This document shows positions 61,444 to 64,000 of a stretch of DNA of 64,000 nt, in pieces. This DNA comes from Spirodela intermedia (taxonomy: Eukaryota > Streptophyta > Magnoliopsida > Alismatales > Araceae): assembly GCA_902729315.2 (NCBI GenBank), contig LR746278.1, forward strand, positions 5,125,911 to 5,189,910, given 5' to 3'. A program made the translations under genes and the position numbers. How positions within the stretch are numbered: the stretch's first letter is position 1; each line of letters starts with the position of its first letter. The notes under the pieces are model-generated. The model was not told the DNA's origin and did not search any database. It saw only the letters and a list, made by a program, of their open reading frames with translations.

Positions 61444-61460
61444 TTTTTATGGTAATTGAT

Positions 61461-63246
61461 TTAATAATAAGATGATTTTTCTACTCTAGGTGTCCTTTTT
61501 GGTGTACACATTTCTTTCAAAACTCTAGCATATTTAGGAATATATTCAATGGTAGTGAGTAAAGGAAGACTAATTTGCACATCTTGTAAAATCTTCTTTA
61601 TTTCTTCATTGTGTTTTTTTTTCTTTCTTTGTCTAGGCTCTAGAGCTTTAGGAAATGGAATTGTTATCCTCTCATTCGAAATTTCCTTGGTAGAATCTAT
61701 AGAATCCTCTTCTACTCCTATTTGATTTTGTTTTGGGCTGTTCACGTTTTCCTTTTCTTCTAATATTTGAGGATAAGGATCAAGTAAGATCTTATAACTC
61801 CTTAATGCATTCATTGTCCTAACATTTTCATTTCGTGGGTTTTTTCTTAGATTCATCCTACTAGACTCCCCTTGCTGAAATCCTATTATTGGACAGTTCC
61901 TTGTAATTTCTATGGGTTGACTAGGTAGTTGTCCCTCTTCTCTCTTATTCTTAAGAGCCTCTATAATTTGTTTCTGCTGCAGCATCATTTGATTCATAAT
62001 TTGTTGTATCATTTAGCTCATTTGCTGCATCATTTTCATAATATCAGGTTGGGTTTGAGAGGGCTGATTTTTTTGAAATCTGTTTTCTTATTTTGGACGA
62101 AATTCAGAGTTTAAATTGGATCTAAGTGCTTCTGAATTTTGAATATTATTTGGGTCTCTCCATGAAAATTATTCCTCCAATTAGGATTATAAGAATTTGA
62201 AAAAGGTTTCCTATTTCTATTAAAACTGTGAGCTACTTGCACTTGTTCTTGTATAGGGTGAAATAATTGATCTAAATTATAGTATTGAAATTCAGAATAA
62301 TCATTTTCACCATACATAGGACATGTACTATTTGAATTAAATTGAGGGTTAAGAGGCTTTCTAATATTGTCAATAAGTAAATTAAGTTTTTCTAATCTTT
62401 GATTAATCTAATTAACCTCATTTCTAAATTTAGAATCATCATCATGATGTAATTCATAAATTCCTCTCTTCTTATCTTTGTCATATAATTCAAAAGAGGC
62501 TTGATCTCTAGAATTTTCACTTAAATTCTCATAAAGACTGTAAATCTCATCAAGGGTTTTCTTCATAAAAGTTCCTCCACATTAGAATCAACCATATTTC
62601 TATATTGTTCTAATAATTCATCATAAAAAATTCTATTGAACTGCCACTTAAGTATAACATGATGAAGACACTTTTTAAATAAATTTTTGAATTTTTCCTA
62701 TATCTCATACAAAGTTTCTCCTGGTCTTTGAGAAAAACTCTATATATATTTTCTCATATTTTGAGTTTTTCCTAAGAGATAAAATTTTTGAAAAAAGGCA
62801 TATTCTATGTCTTTCCAGCTAGTTAATTCTCTATCTAATGTTGATAGCCAATGACTAGCTTTGTCCCTAAGTGTATGAGAAAATAATTTCATCTTAATAA
62901 TTTCTAGTGTAACTTGAGGGAGATTAACTAAATCACAAACCATATGAAATTTTTCTAAGTGCTGATGAAGTTCCTCTAAAAGCAATTTATGAAAATTAGG
63001 GAGCATTTAAAAAATTCCTAGATTTGTTTCGAATTTAACTGTAGGTGCTAATGGGACTCTAATATTGGATGCTCCTTGAAATAAATTAGAGATATAATGA
63101 TTTTTCATGGCCATAGGATTGTTCTCAATTTGACTTGTACTTCCTTCATGATCCATCAAAATTAATTTTTCTTTTGGATTTTTAGTTTTGAATGAAATAA
63201 TGAAAGGATTTTCTAGCCTTGGATGTAAGTATCTTCTACCATGCAT
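61461..63246 (-). pseudogene. Athila gag, reverse element
   Basis: From right to left: start MHGRRYLHPRLENPFI at 63246, core domain at 63006-62740 (LLEELHQHLEKFHMVCDLVN, MKLFSHTLRDKASHWL), a broken stretch 62740-62320, then linkers at 62317-62111 and 62012-61461 (IPFPKALEPRQRKKKKHNEE). It matches the forward copy at 49413-51400. Stops at 63007 and elsewhere make it non-functional. Confidence 0.85.
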
Positions 63247-63439
63247 AAAAAATCAATAAATTTGACAAAAAAGTTTAGTAATTGTTATCCTCCTTCATTA
63301 TGCTCTAGTCCTTACCTTGTTTCTATTCCTTCCTTTTTAAAAAAAAAAAAAATCGGCAAGAAGAAAATAAAACAAGAGTTAATTTTTTTTTGTGTACTCT
63401 AAGAGAAATAGAAAAATATTAAATATTATGCAATACATC

Positions 63440-63458
63440 TCCGGCAACATCACCAAAA
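63440..63458 (-). other. Primer-binding site of reverse Athila
   Basis: The minus strand reads TTTTGGTGATGTTGCCGGAG immediately after the LTR end, a mutated tRNA primer site like that at 49203. Confidence 0.65.
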
Positions 63459-63460
63459 TT

Positions 63461-64000
63461 TGACATGACTTGGCCGTTGTATAGTAAATCACACAAATTT
63501 TAAATTTATGAAACTAGAAAATATGAATTTTCAAATATTTAAAAGTATTTTTGAACAAATATCTCAAGTATAATCTAATAAAACTTCCAAAAATAGTGAT
63601 AATTTTCCAAGTCAATCATAGGGATGTAATATAATGTTTGGTAATTATTTAGAATTTTCTTCAAAGAATACTATTTTCTATAAATTATATACTAAGAAAT
63701 GAAAAGGAAATATATTTCAAATTCACGAAAAAGGGAATAAGGGTGTGGACGTCAGGATGACATCAGCGCCCGGCGAATGCGAATCAGGCAAAAATAGAGT
63801 TCAACTCGGTGATTTTTACGTAAGCAATTATAGACGATTTAATTGATCAAATTAAGATCAGTAAAAGCCGAAAGAATCGTAATTGAATGAAGTATATTTT
63901 GGTAAATTTAAATGACACAAATTATTACTAAATGAAGTGAAAAGTAAATTGAAAGTAGAAAAACAGAGTTCCGGTGTCGTGGCGGCGATGCGTCGGTGAT
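63461..64000 (-). repeat. 5' LTR of reverse Athila, cut by window end
   Basis: Matches the 3' part of the other LTRs (GTCGTGGCGG to CGTCAGGATGACATCAGCGCCCGG and AATATAATGT blocks). The 5' part lies outside the window. Confidence 0.8.

Overview
The window reads as nuclear DNA of a flowering plant. It holds a light-harvesting gene with introns, alternative NADH dehydrogenase, SCAMP and STRUBBELIG-type receptor genes with GT-AG introns, a scrap of plastid rpoA, and Athila and Copia retrotransposon remains. The strongly GC-rich coding exons (LHCB3, NDA, VPS28, the receptor kinase) beside AT-rich repeats suggest a monocot, but this is an inference from composition only.

Layout. 1-4.4 kb is transposon debris: a reverse Athila-type LTR inserted in a decayed Copia gag. 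4.96-5.98 kb (-) is LHCB3, with all three exons resolved. 7-11 kb is a gene graveyard: an mTERF piece, a PPR piece, an unidentified broken coding segment, two minisatellites and a possible Copia LTR. 12.7-13.35 kb (-) is an intronless VPS28. 14-25 kb is mostly non-coding, with a plastid rpoA insertion at 18.15-18.33 kb, a small zinc-ribbon gene at 18.7-18.9 kb whose 3' end is tandemly duplicated, and a 64-bp tandem array at 24.6-24.9 kb. 26.2-28.8 kb (+) is NDA (8 exons, 554 aa). 29.3-36.5 kb (-) is a SCAMP gene with large introns. 37.3-41.46 kb (-) is a STRUBBELIG-receptor-family gene (16 exons, 746 aa). 43.5-64 kb is nested retrotransposon territory.

The retrotransposon block is unusually readable. 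A 1628-bp solo LTR (+, target duplication ATGAG) sits inside a reverse solo LTR (target duplication CCCTC), which itself sits in the gag leader of a third Gypsy element. Beside it lies a reverse Athila with gag, protease, reverse transcriptase and RNase H, but its integrase and part of its 3' LTR are deleted. The LTRs share an antisense open frame of up to 147 codons and a tRNA-like B-box, neither of which is explained by known LTR functions.

The host genes do not form a pathway. LHCB3 serves photosystem II antenna, NDA serves mitochondrial electron transport, and VPS28 and SCAMP serve endosomal and secretory membrane traffic. The receptor-like protein is a predicted pseudokinase for signalling at the cell surface. 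NDA and SCAMP converge tail to tail about 475 bp apart; SCAMP follows the receptor gene in the same direction about 0.8 kb downstream. Exon borders were set by hand from splice consensus and family resemblance, so they need transcript support.
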